64,000 bases of DNA from contig NZ_BMVU01000003.1 in the NCBI RefSeq assembly GCF_014650875.1, positions 310,001 through 374,000 on the forward strand. Reading direction: 5' to 3'. Of the stretch, positions 54,400 through 63,009 are shown piece after piece; position 1 is the stretch's first letter; each line of letters opens with the position of its first letter. The position numbers and the translations under genes are program-made. The notes below the pieces were generated by a model that saw only the letters and a list, made by a program, of their open reading frames with translations, did not search any database and had not been told where the DNA came from. The DNA is from Streptomyces minutiscleroticus. Its GTDB lineage: Bacteria; Actinomycetota; Actinomycetes; Streptomycetales; Streptomycetaceae.

Positions 54400-55743
54400 G
54401 TGCCCCCCACCACCTTCCTGGCCGCCACCACCGACAAGAACCTCGAACTCGTCCTGCGGGTCCTGCCCGCCATCGTGGTCATCCTCGCCGCGTCCGCCGT
54501 CTGCGGCCGCCTCGCCCTCTGGGTGAAGCAGCCGCGCGTGCTCGGTGAGATGGTGGCCGGCGTCCTCCTGGGCCCCACACTGTTCGGCGCCCTCCTCCCC
54601 GACGCCCAGAGAGCGGTCTTCCCCCCCGAGGCCAAGCCCGTCCTCTACGTGCTGAGCACCATCGGCCTGACCCTGTTCATGTTCCTCGTCGGCGCGGGCC
54701 TCGACCACGGGGGCGGCAACGGCAGGAAGGACACCAGGAACGCGGCCGTCCTGGCCGTCTCCGGGATCGTCCCCTCCCTCCTGCTCGGCGCCGCGTGCGG
54801 CTACCTGCTCCACGACCGGCTCTCCCGGCCCGACGTCACCCCCTTCGAGTTCGCCCTCTTCGTCGGCGGTGCCCTGTCCATCACCGCCTTCCCGATGCTC
54901 GCCCGCATCCTCTACGAGCGCGGCCTGGAGAACTCCCGGCTGGGCCGCATGACCCTCCTGGGCGCCTCCGTCGACGACGCGGCGGCCTGGTGCTTCCTCG
55001 CCGTGCTGTCCGCCATGCACACCGGTGCCGGCGCGCTGCACGCCCTGCGCACCATCGGGCTCACCGCCGTCTTCGTCCTGGTCATGCTCACCGTCGTGTC
55101 GCGGCTCCTGCGTCCGGCGGGCGCACGGGTCGAGCGCACCGGCCGGTTCGGCTTCGACCAGATGTACGTCGTCGTGGGCGTCGTCCTGCTCGCCGGGTGG
55201 TTCACCGACTACATCGGCATCTACTCCGTCTTCGGCGGCTTCGTCGCCGGCCTGGCCATGCCCCGCAACCCCGCCTTCCGCCAGGCCCTGCACAGCCGCA
55301 TGATGGACATCGTCTGCGTGCTGCTCCTGCCCATCTTCTTCGCCTTCTCCGGACTCAACACCGAACTGGGCGGCATCGCCGGCTGGGGCATGGCCGGAGC
55401 GTTCCTGCTGATCCTCGCGGCCGGGTTCACCGGCAAGTACGTCGGCTGCGCCCTCGCCATGCGCGGCACCGGCTTCAGCTGGCGCGAGTCCTGGGCGGTG
55501 GGCGGCCTGATGAACGCCCGCGGCCTGATGATCCTGATCTTCATCAACATCGGCCTCGCCCAGGGCATGATCACCAAGGAGGTCTTCTCCATGCTGGTCC
55601 TGGTCGCGGTGCTCACCACCGCGGGTGCCGTACCGCTGTACCGCTGGGCCCTGCCGGAGCACCTCGAACGCCGTATGTCCCCGACGGCGCAGCCGGTCGC
55701 CGACAGCGCCTCCCCGGCCGAGGCGGGCCGCGTGCACGCCTGA
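54400..55743 (+). CDS. CPA2-type cation/proton antiporter
   Basis: A 447-residue membrane protein with about 12-13 helices of the Na+/H+ exchanger (Kef/NapA) fold: 'PRVLGEMVAGVLLGPTLFG', the ion-site aspartates in 'LGASVDDAAAWCFLAVL', and 'GGLMNARGLMILIFINIGLA'. It exchanges Na+ or K+ for protons. It lacks the TrkA domain of KefB/C. GTG 54400 has AGGAG 8 nt upstream. Located inside the ammonia-lyase locus, it may serve self-resistance or pH balance, or simply be a passenger. Ends at hairpin 55773-55808. Confidence 0.87.
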   Translation: MPPTTFLAATTDKNLELVLRVLPAIVVILAASAVCGRLALWVKQPRVLGEMVAGVLLGPTLFGALLPDAQRAVFPPEAKPVLYVLSTIGLTLFMFLVGAGLDHGGGNGRKDTRNAAVLAVSGIVPSLLLGAACGYLLHDRLSRPDVTPFEFALFVGGALSITAFPMLARILYERGLENSRLGRMTLLGASVDDAAAWCFLAVLSAMHTGAGALHALRTIGLTAVFVLVMLTVVSRLLRPAGARVERTGRFGFDQMYVVVGVVLLAGWFTDYIGIYSVFGGFVAGLAMPRNPAFRQALHSRMMDIVCVLLLPIFFAFSGLNTELGGIAGWGMAGAFLLILAAGFTGKYVGCALAMRGTGFSWRESWAVGGLMNARGLMILIFINIGLAQGMITKEVFSMLVLVAVLTTAGAVPLYRWALPEHLERRMSPTAQPVADSASPAEAGRVHA

Positions 55744-55772
55744 CCCGCCGCGGCCCCGGCCCGACCCACCAC

Positions 55773-55808
55773 GGCCCCGGCCGGACGCGCACGCGTCCGG
55801 CCGGGGCC
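55773..55808 (+). terminator. Antiporter gene terminator
   Basis: A perfect 17-bp inverted repeat (55773-55789 with 55792-55808) around a 2-nt centre; in RNA a 15-bp stem with a 6-nt loop. It is 30 nt after the antiporter stop and just upstream of the next promoter. Confidence 0.8.
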
Positions 55809-55849
55809 GCGCCGTGCACACCCTCCCGCCCCGCCGCCCGCCGCCAATC

Positions 55850-55880
55850 TCAGAGCCCTCTGATGTGGCGCCGCTAACGT
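55850..55880 (+). promoter_or_regulatory. Second copy of the palindrome-type promoter
   Basis: TCAGAGCCCTCTGA (55850-55863), then 11 bp, then TAACGT (55875-55880), then 7 nt to the ATG of FAD monooxygenase 2: the same spacing as both promoters at 49.8 kb. Confidence 0.65.
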
Positions 55881-55887
55881 CCCGCCC

Positions 55888-57432
55888 ATGGTGCGCGATT
55901 ACCTGATCATCGGGGCCGGACCGGCCGGACTTCAGCTCGCCGCTTCACTGGAACGTGACGGACGGGACTACGCCGTCCTGGAGCGGGGGAGCGGACCCGG
56001 CACGTTCTTCACCAGATACCCCAGACATCGGCAGCTGATATCGATCAACAAGGTGAACACCGGGTACACCGACCCGGAACTCAACCTCAGGATGGACTGG
56101 AACTCGCTGCTCGGCGACGATCCGGAGCTGCTCCTCACCCGGTACACCGACGAGTACTTCCCCCGCGCCGACGACCTCGTGCGCTACCTGGCCGACTTCG
56201 CGGACCGCACCGGCGTCCGCGTCGAGTACGGCACGGAGGTCGTCCGGGTCTCCCGCGCGGACGGCGTCTTCACCGTCCACGACGCCGCGGGGCGGACACG
56301 GCAGGCGCGGCGGCTCGTCGTGGCGACCGGCGTCTCCCGGCTCAACGAGCCGCCGATCCCCGGCATCGAACTCGCCGAACGCTACGACACGTTCGACCCC
56401 GACCCGGCGTCCTTCACCAACCAGCGGGTCCTCATCGTGGGCAAGGGCAACTCCGCGTTCGAGACCGCCGACGCCCTCATGGCGAAGGCCGCGGTCATCC
56501 ACGTCGCCGGCCCGCACTCGCTCAAGATGGCCTGGAAGACCCACTTCGTGGGGCATCTGCGCGCGGTGAACAACAACTTCCTGGACAGCTACCAGCTCAA
56601 GTCGCAGAACGCCGTCCTGGACGGCACGGTGGAGAACATCGAGAAGACCGCCGACGGCGGTTTCCACGTCACGTTCCGCTACGCCCGTACCACGGAACGG
56701 CTCCGCGAGCTGCACTACGACCGGATCATCCTGTGCGCCGGCTTCCGCTTCGACGCCTCCGTCTTCGACGAGACCTGCCGTCCCGCCCTCGTCATCGACG
56801 ACCGGTTCCCCGAGCAGACCTCCGCCTACGAGTCGGTGAACGTACCGGGCCTCTACTTCGCCGGCACCCTCACCCAGCAGCGCGACTTCAAGAAGGGCAC
56901 CAACGGCTTCATCCACGGCTTCCGCTACGGAGTGCGCGCCCTGCACCGCATCCTCGGCGCCCGCCACCACGACACGCCCTGGCCCGCCCGGCCGCTCACC
57001 GCGGCACCGGAGGAGATCGCCGACGCCGTCGTCGCGCGCGTCAACCGCTCGTCCGGCCTCTGGCAGCAGTTCGGGGTCCTCGGCGACGTGGTCACCGTGG
57101 ACGGGGACCGGGCCCAGTACCAGGAGGAGGTACCGCTCGCCTACGTCACCGACGGCGGCCTCGGCCCCGCCGCGCACCGGTTCGTCGTCGACCTGGAGTA
57201 CGGGCCCGACCACGACGGCGTCGACCCGTTCGACGTCACCGTCCCGCGCGTGACCGAGAACGACGTCGAGCACGCGATGGACTCCAGCTATCTCCACCCC
57301 GTCGTGCGCCACTACCGCGACGGTGTCCTCGCCGGCACCCACCACCTGGCGGAGAACCTGGAGAACGAGTGGGACGTCCCGGCGGTCCACCAGCAGCCGC
57401 TCGCCGCGTTCGTGAAGGCCTGCCTTGGCTGA
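55888..57432 (+). CDS. FAD-dependent monooxygenase/oxidoreductase 2
   Basis: A 514-residue paralogue of the protein at 49878, roughly three quarters identical by eye over the first 120 residues. FAD site 'YLIIGAGPAGLQLAASLERD', second nucleotide site 'VLIVGKGNSAFETAD', and the shared 'FAGTLTQQRDFKKGTNG' motif. DNA identity is complete over 56 bp (56557-56612 against 50559-50614), pointing to a fairly recent duplication or to strong constraint. It has the same leaderless promoter design. Its stop overlaps the AMP-ligase start by 8 nt. A second oxidation step in the same pathway is the simplest reading. Confidence 0.85.
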   Translation: MVRDYLIIGAGPAGLQLAASLERDGRDYAVLERGSGPGTFFTRYPRHRQLISINKVNTGYTDPELNLRMDWNSLLGDDPELLLTRYTDEYFPRADDLVRYLADFADRTGVRVEYGTEVVRVSRADGVFTVHDAAGRTRQARRLVVATGVSRLNEPPIPGIELAERYDTFDPDPASFTNQRVLIVGKGNSAFETADALMAKAAVIHVAGPHSLKMAWKTHFVGHLRAVNNNFLDSYQLKSQNAVLDGTVENIEKTADGGFHVTFRYARTTERLRELHYDRIILCAGFRFDASVFDETCRPALVIDDRFPEQTSAYESVNVPGLYFAGTLTQQRDFKKGTNGFIHGFRYGVRALHRILGARHHDTPWPARPLTAAPEEIADAVVARVNRSSGLWQQFGVLGDVVTVDGDRAQYQEEVPLAYVTDGGLGPAAHRFVVDLEYGPDHDGVDPFDVTVPRVTENDVEHAMDSSYLHPVVRHYRDGVLAGTHHLAENLENEWDVPAVHQQPLAAFVKACLG

Positions 57433-58873
57433 GCAGTTCCCCGGCGGCGTACTGGACCTCCTCGACGCGGCGGGCGACCGTCCGGTGTTCGAGCACGCCG
57501 ACCGGGTGGTCTCCGGAGCCGGACTCCTCGCGACGGTACGACGTGTGACCAACGGGCTGCGCACGCACGGCGTCGGACCCGGCGACGGCGTCGCCCTGCT
57601 GCTGGGCGTCAGCCCCGAGGCGTTCGCCGCCGTCGTAGCGGCGCACGTCGTCGGCGCCCGCGTCGTGGGGGTGCGGCCGGGCCTGACCGAGCGTCAGAAG
57701 GAACACCTCCTCGCGGACACCGCCTTCGAGGTCACCGACCGGGCCGCCGGCCTGGTCGGTGACCGGTCCGGGAAGGTCCTCGTCCTGGACGACCTGCTGT
57801 CGGCGCCGGACGACGGCGTCCGCCCCGAGGTCACGGCACGGCCGCAGGACGTCGCCCGGCTCATCCACACCAGCGGCAGCACCGGCGTCCCCAAGGCGTG
57901 TGCCCAGACCTACGCGGCGATGACCGCGGCCTGGGCCCTGCGCCCGGACGCCTGGCCGCCCGCCGTCCGCGAACTCGCCGCGCGCCTGGACCGGTTCCTG
58001 GTCTTCGGCACCCTGGCGAGCCAGGTGATGATGGAGTACGGGCTGATCACCCTCGCCGCGGGCGGCACCCTGGTCACCGCCGAGCGGCCGGGCTTCCCCG
58101 ACAGCATCGTGCGGCACCGGGCGACCGCGAGCGTCATCACCGTGGCCCGGCTGACGAAACTCGTGGCGAGCCAGCGGGAGTCGCCCGCGGACCTGGGCAG
58201 CCTGCGCGCGCTGATGGTGTCCGGGTCCCCGCTGGAGCCGGGACGGCTGCGCGAGGCCGCCGAGGTGCTCGGCCCGGTCGTCTTCCACGGCTACGGCCAG
58301 ACCGAGACCGGCATGATCTCCATGGCCACCCCGTGGGACGTGCCGGGCTCGCTGGGCGTGCCGCCCGTCGACGTGGAGGTGCGGGACGCCTCCGGCCGCC
58401 CCGTCCCGCCCGGGACCGACGGCGAGCTCTTCGTCCGGACCCCGGCTCAGAGCTCCGGCTACTGGCGGGAGCCAGCCCTCACCGCCGAGGTGTTCTCCGA
58501 CGGCTGGGTGCGCACCCGCGACCTCGGCCGCCTCGACGCCGAGGGGCGGCTGTGGCTCACGGGCCGGGCCCGCGACGTGATCATCGTCAACGCCAACGTG
58601 TACTACGCCGGCCCCGTCGAGCGGCTGCTCGCCACCCATCCCTCGGTGGCCGAGGCGTACGTCGTCGCCGTACCCGACGACGACACCGGTGAGGCCGTCC
58701 ACGCCTTCGTGGTGCCCGCCGCCGGGCACGTACCGGACCTGGGCGAACTGCGCGCGCTCGTGGCGGCGAACCTGGAGGAGGCGAGTGCGCCGACCCGTCT
58801 GACCCTCATCGAGGAGGTGCCGCTCACGCCCGCGGGAAAGCCCGACAAACGGCGGCTCGCCGCCGGCGGGTAG
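57425..58873 (+). CDS. AMP-forming acyl-CoA/aryl ligase (ANL family)
   Basis: A 482-residue adenylate-forming enzyme. A3 loop 'HTSGSTGVPKACAQT' (148-162), A5 'GYGQTETGMIS', A7/A8 'GWVRTRDLGRLDAEGRLWLT' and catalytic Lys472 in 'TPAGKPDKRRL' are present, so it should activate a carboxylic acid as AMP ester and pass it to CoA or a carrier. With a tyrosine-type ammonia-lyase in the locus, p-coumarate or an oxidised derivative is a plausible substrate. The start is TTG 57425, inside the end of the monooxygenase gene. The stop is followed by hairpin 58894-58926. No carrier-protein gene is visible. Confidence 0.87.
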   Translation: MAEQFPGGVLDLLDAAGDRPVFEHADRVVSGAGLLATVRRVTNGLRTHGVGPGDGVALLLGVSPEAFAAVVAAHVVGARVVGVRPGLTERQKEHLLADTAFEVTDRAAGLVGDRSGKVLVLDDLLSAPDDGVRPEVTARPQDVARLIHTSGSTGVPKACAQTYAAMTAAWALRPDAWPPAVRELAARLDRFLVFGTLASQVMMEYGLITLAAGGTLVTAERPGFPDSIVRHRATASVITVARLTKLVASQRESPADLGSLRALMVSGSPLEPGRLREAAEVLGPVVFHGYGQTETGMISMATPWDVPGSLGVPPVDVEVRDASGRPVPPGTDGELFVRTPAQSSGYWREPALTAEVFSDGWVRTRDLGRLDAEGRLWLTGRARDVIIVNANVYYAGPVERLLATHPSVAEAYVVAVPDDDTGEAVHAFVVPAAGHVPDLGELRALVAANLEEASAPTRLTLIEEVPLTPAGKPDKRRLAAGG

Positions 58874-58893
58874 CCGTCCCGCCGGCTCCGTCC

Positions 58894-58926
58894 GGCCCAC
58901 CGTCACGCGCGGCGCGACGGTGGGCC
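58894..58926 (+). terminator. Ligase gene terminator
   Basis: An 11-bp perfect stem GGCCCACCGTC/GACGGTGGGCC with an 11-nt, partly pairing loop, 21 nt after the ligase stop. Confidence 0.75.
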
Positions 58927-59087
58927 GCGGATCCGCCCGCAGCGGCACGCGCCCCGTGCCGGCCCAAAGAGGCTTCCTCGCCCGTCAGGTCCTCGTGCCG
59001 GGGGTGTGCGGGGCCGGGTACGGTCGTATCGAATTCGTTCCGCTTCCGTCGGAGGGCGGAATCGGACCGAGGCGTGAGGGAGTTCGC

Positions 59088-59687
59088 ATGGCCACCATCC
59101 ACCGCACCACCATGGCGCCCACCAAGCTGGAGCTGCTCACCGCGTGGGTGCCGCGGCAGAGCTGGTACGCGGGCGGTGGGGGAGCGCCGGAACTGGTCAG
59201 GGCCGGTGGCTTCCGCCTGGACGATCCCGAGGGCGAGGTGGGGATCGAGTTCATGGTCGTGGCGGACGCCGCCGCGCAGGAGCCGGTGGCGTACCTGGTG
59301 CCGATGGGCTATCGCGCCGCGGCGCTGGAGGGCGTCCCCGGCGAAGCGCTGATCGGCACCTCCGAGCACGGGGTGCTCGGCACCCGGTGGGTCTACGACG
59401 GCGTCCACGACCCGGTGGTGACGGCGCAGTTGCACGCGCTTCTGCGCGGCGAGGCGGTTCCGCAGCACCAGAGCGAGAGCGACACCCCCGACCCGACCGT
59501 CACCGTGCACGGCACCGGCCCTGACGAGGGGGCCGACGTCCACGTCAACCGCGTCCTGCGACCGTCGCGGACCGCGCGGGAGTCGTGCCGAGGGCTCGTC
59601 GCCGGATGGACCTGGCCGGACGGAACGGCCGCGCGGGGCGTCCTCGTGACCGTGGCGCCCAGGCCCGCGACCGGTCAGGGCTGCTGA
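59088..59687 (+). CDS. Maltokinase N-terminal cap-like domain protein
   Basis: A 199-residue protein with the fold of the N-terminal cap of actinobacterial maltokinase: 'LLTAWVPRQSWYAGGGGAPE' at the start, the strand 'VGIEFMVVADAAAQEPVAYL' and 'EHGVLGTRWVYDGVHDPV'. The kinase catalytic domain is absent, as in many stand-alone Streptomyces members of unknown role. ATG 59088 has GAGGGAG about 8 nt upstream. The second half (about 130-199) is variable. Cytoplasmic, apparently a single-gene unit. Confidence 0.8.
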   Translation: MATIHRTTMAPTKLELLTAWVPRQSWYAGGGGAPELVRAGGFRLDDPEGEVGIEFMVVADAAAQEPVAYLVPMGYRAAALEGVPGEALIGTSEHGVLGTRWVYDGVHDPVVTAQLHALLRGEAVPQHQSESDTPDPTVTVHGTGPDEGADVHVNRVLRPSRTARESCRGLVAGWTWPDGTAARGVLVTVAPRPATGQGC

Positions 59688-59982
59688 GGCCGGCGGGCGG
59701 GGGAGAGGGGCGCGGGACCGCCGAAGGCTCCGGCCCGGCTCGTGCGGAGCCGGCTCCTTCGATGCGACGGGATCCGTCCGGACCGTCGCGTAGACCTCCT
59801 CCGCACGGAGGCCGCGCGCACCGGCCCTCGACGGGGCGTCCGGTCGGCAGGCTGCAGTAGGCCTTTCTCCGTATTCCGTCTTCCTTTCCAGCGTCCTGGC
59901 GCAGCGCTCGCCACAGGAGTCGTCCTGCGCTCCGGCAGTCGGCCGGGTCATTGAAGGACATACGGACGGCGTCGAAATATTG

Positions 59983-60002
59983 CCGTGAATTTATGTTCAC
60001 GG
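59983..60002. promoter_or_regulatory. Inverted-repeat operator before lanL promoter
   Basis: CCGTGAA-N6-TTCACGG, perfect 7-bp arms, ending 4 nt upstream of the -35 box. Position suits an activator, for example the LuxR-type regulator at the window end. Confidence 0.55.
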
Positions 60003-60005
60003 ATA

Positions 60006-60034
60006 TTGAACGTCGCGAAATTCATTCGTATTAT
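60006..60034 (+). promoter_or_regulatory. lanL-lanA promoter
   Basis: TTGAAC (60006-60011), 17-bp spacer, TATTAT (60029-60034): close to the vegetative consensus. Predicted start near 60041 leaves a leader of about 110 nt before the LanL ATG. Confidence 0.65.
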
Positions 60035-60153
60035 CCCGTAATGGCACCCCGATTGCCCGGCGCTGCCCGGCATCGGCCAGTTCTGAACGGGGGAATTCCT
60101 TTTTCCGTCTGCGGGATTTCAGTGGATGTACACGTATGGATTGACGGAAGAGA

Positions 60154-63003
60154 ATGGAAGATCGGTTCGTTGTCGCAGCGCCGGACGGCGTGTCCGGGGC
60201 CGGTGAGGAGCATCCGGGAGTTCCGGACGAAATTCTGCTGACGGACTACGTGTGGGCTGCGCTGGAGCGCCACGCGTCGCGCGACTGGCGGCTGGAGACG
60301 GGGGACTTCTGGTGCCGTGTCCGGCCTCCGGCGCACCGCTCCCGGGTGCAGGGGTGGAAGCTGCATCTGTCGGCGACCCCTCTGTCCGCCCCGCTGGTGC
60401 TGGCCCGGGCCGTCGACGTCCTGGTACGCCACCGGTGCGGATTCAAGTTCGCCAAGAGCGTCGAGCGTGTCGCGGAGCTGGTGTCCAGAGCGTGCGACCG
60501 GGGCAGCGCCGGCAAGTTCATCACCGTCTACCCCGAAGCCGGCGACGACGCCTTCCGTACGCTCGCGGAGGAACTCGACCGGGCGACCGAGGGCCTGCCC
60601 GGCCCCAGGATCCTGTCGGACGAGGCCTACCGCCGGGGGAGCCTGGTCCACTACCGGTACGGCGTCTTCGACGGTGTGCCGATGCTCAGCAACGACGGTA
60701 TGTACGAGGCGCTGCTCCTCGCGCCGGACGGCACACCGGTCCTGGACCGGCGGGAGGCCCGGTTCAGGACACCGCCCTGGGCGCCGCGCGATCCGCTCTC
60801 CCCGGCGGAGGGGGGTGCGCGGTCCGCTCCGGCCGGACGGGTGGCCAGGACGGTCCTGCTGAACGAGCGGTACGAGGTGCGGCAGGCGCTGCGCCACTCC
60901 TGCGCCGGCGGTGTCTACCGCGCCCTCGACCGCGGCACCGGCGCCTCCGTCATCGTGAAGCAGGCCCGCGCGCACACCCGGGCCACGCTGACGGGGCGTG
61001 ACGTCCGGGACTGCCGTCGTCACGAGGCCGGGATGCTGAGGCACTTCGCGTCCTCCGGGGTGACGCCCCGGTTCGTGGACCTCTTCGAGCAGCAGGAGGA
61101 CCTCTTCCTGGTACAGGAGGAGATCGAGGGTTCCACGCTGCGTGCATGGGTGAGGGATTCCGTGCGCTGGTCCGAGGACGGGACCTGGGGAGCCCCGCCG
61201 GACTCCGTCGCGCACGTCGTCGCCGAACTGGCCGCTCTCGTGGCGACGGTCCACGAGCGGGGCCTGGTGCTGCGCGATCTCAACCCCGCCAACGTCATGG
61301 TCCGCGAGGACGGCAGTCTGTGCCTGATCGACCTGGAACTGCTGGCCCGCCCCGGGGAGCGTCCCGTCACCCGGGCCCACACACCCGGCTACGGAGCACC
61401 GGAACAGGCCGGCGCACCCCGCGTCGGTGCCGCGCCGCAGCCGGCCGCCGACCTCTACAGCCTGGGTGCCACCCTCTTCCACCTGATCAGCGGCACGGAC
61501 CCGTTGCTGGCCCCCGACCGGCCGGCCGTGCGGCCGCGGCACGAGCGACTGGCGTACTGGCTGGACCGGCTCGCTCCCGGCAACCCCAACGCGCGCCGCT
61601 TCGGTGCCCTCGCCCTCTCCCTCCTGCACGAGGACCCCGGCTCGCGCCCGGGCATCGGCGAAGTGCGACGACTGGTGTCCCGCTCCCGGAGCGCCGTGCC
61701 GACACTTCCGGACGCACCGGCGGCTCCCGCCGTCCCCCCGTGCCCCGGCACGGCACCGGGCGATGCGGCGGGCGGTCCGCTGCGGCGCATGCTCGACGAC
61801 ACGCTCGGCCACCTCGTCGCGACGATGCGCACCGACGACCCGGCATGGCTCTGGACGCCGGGCAGGTCCGGTGCGAGGAGCGATCCGTGCAACGTCCAGC
61901 ACGGTGCCGCGGGGATCCTCGGAACGCTCGTACGAGCCCATGAGGTGCGTCGGGACCCGGAGACGGGGAACGCCGTGCGGGATGCCGCCGGATGGATCGC
62001 CGGCGCGGTGGCACGCGAGCCCCGTATCCTGCCCGGCCTCCACTTCGGCCGGTCGGGGACGGCCTGGGCGCTGCTGGACGCCGGCCGGGCCCTCGGCGAC
62101 GACGGCATCGTGCTGCTCGCCGAGGACCTGGCCCGGGCGGTCCCCGTCCGATGGCCCAACCCGGACGTCTGCCACGGCGTCGCCGGCGCCGGCCTGACCC
62201 AGCTGCGCTTCTGGGAGGTCACCGGTGAGACCGACTTCCTCAGCCGCGCGCGGCAGGCGGCCGAAGCACTGCTGGAAGGCGCGGAACACCGCGACGGACG
62301 CGTCCTGTGGCCCGTCGCCGCGGACTTCGAGTCCCGGCTGGCAGGGCGTGCCGCCTACGGCTTCGCCCACGGTGTCGCCGGGGTCGGGAGCTTCCTGCTC
62401 GCCGCGGGACGGGCGACGGGGGACGACGCCTTCACGAGCGCCGCGCGGGCGGCGGCACGCACACTGTCCATCGCGGCGCGCGAGTCGGACGGCGCCGCCC
62501 ACTGGCCCGAGGACGAGGACGACGGCCGCCTGTGGACCCACTGGTGCAGCGGATCCTCCGGTGTGGGCACCTTCCTCCTGCGCGTGTGGCAGGAGGAGGG
62601 CGACGACCGGTCACTCGCCCTCGCCGGGCGGGCCGCCGTCGCGGTGCACCGCTCGCGCTGGGGCGCCGGCCCCACGCAGTGCCACGGGCTGTCCGGGGAC
62701 GGTGAGTTCCTGCTCGACCTCGCCGAGGCGACCGGTGAGGAGCGCTACCGGACCTGGGCCGAGGACGTCGCGACGGGCATCCTCGTACGCCACGTGGTGC
62801 GGGAGGGCCGCGTGCTGCCCGTGGACGAGACGGGGACGGGCACGGCGGCCGGCTTCGGCACCGGCCTCGCCGGGATCGCGGCGTTCCTGCTGAGAATGGT
62901 CCACGGCGGCCCACGCCCATGGACGCCCCGTTCGATTCCTCGTACGGCCAGGAATGTCGAGAAAGCGGGAGAACAGCGGGAGAACACAGGTGAAAGGAGG
63001 TGA
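60154..63003 (+). CDS. Class IV lanthionine synthetase (LanL)
   Basis: A 949-residue three-part enzyme that dehydrates Ser/Thr and closes (methyl)lanthionine rings. The N-terminal OspF-like phospho-lyase domain (about 20-230) has 'GKFITVYP' with Lys121 and 'VHYRYGVFDG'. The kinase domain (about 250-530) has Lys269 in 'VIVKQARAH' and Asp375 in 'LRDLNPANVMV', with DLE in place of DFG. The C-terminal LanC-like cyclase (about 570-930) keeps all three zinc ligands: Cys798 ('HWCSGSSG') and Cys843-His844 ('QCHGLSG'). The zinc ligands distinguish it from zinc-free class III LanKC. The precursor gene begins 6 nt after its stop. Confidence 0.9.
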   Translation: MEDRFVVAAPDGVSGAGEEHPGVPDEILLTDYVWAALERHASRDWRLETGDFWCRVRPPAHRSRVQGWKLHLSATPLSAPLVLARAVDVLVRHRCGFKFAKSVERVAELVSRACDRGSAGKFITVYPEAGDDAFRTLAEELDRATEGLPGPRILSDEAYRRGSLVHYRYGVFDGVPMLSNDGMYEALLLAPDGTPVLDRREARFRTPPWAPRDPLSPAEGGARSAPAGRVARTVLLNERYEVRQALRHSCAGGVYRALDRGTGASVIVKQARAHTRATLTGRDVRDCRRHEAGMLRHFASSGVTPRFVDLFEQQEDLFLVQEEIEGSTLRAWVRDSVRWSEDGTWGAPPDSVAHVVAELAALVATVHERGLVLRDLNPANVMVREDGSLCLIDLELLARPGERPVTRAHTPGYGAPEQAGAPRVGAAPQPAADLYSLGATLFHLISGTDPLLAPDRPAVRPRHERLAYWLDRLAPGNPNARRFGALALSLLHEDPGSRPGIGEVRRLVSRSRSAVPTLPDAPAAPAVPPCPGTAPGDAAGGPLRRMLDDTLGHLVATMRTDDPAWLWTPGRSGARSDPCNVQHGAAGILGTLVRAHEVRRDPETGNAVRDAAGWIAGAVAREPRILPGLHFGRSGTAWALLDAGRALGDDGIVLLAEDLARAVPVRWPNPDVCHGVAGAGLTQLRFWEVTGETDFLSRARQAAEALLEGAEHRDGRVLWPVAADFESRLAGRAAYGFAHGVAGVGSFLLAAGRATGDDAFTSAARAAARTLSIAARESDGAAHWPEDEDDGRLWTHWCSGSSGVGTFLLRVWQEEGDDRSLALAGRAAVAVHRSRWGAGPTQCHGLSGDGEFLLDLAEATGEERYRTWAEDVATGILVRHVVREGRVLPVDETGTGTAAGFGTGLAGIAAFLLRMVHGGPRPWTPRSIPRTARNVEKAGEQRENTGERR

Positions 63004-63009
63004 ATTCCC

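Larger units (their letters stand above)
59688..60153. other. AT-rich upstream region of the lanthipeptide genes
   Basis: 466 bases; the part from about 59940 to 60130 is strikingly AT-rich for the window and holds an inverted repeat and a near-consensus promoter (listed). No supported gene; a plus-strand frame starting at 59951 is not protein-like throughout. Confidence 0.6.

Noticed and set aside
59951..60241. Plus-strand ORF across the lanL promoter as a possible second precursor
   Set aside because: It overlaps the promoter and the lanL start, lacks ALQxL and has no ribosome site; the precursor at 63010 is convincing.
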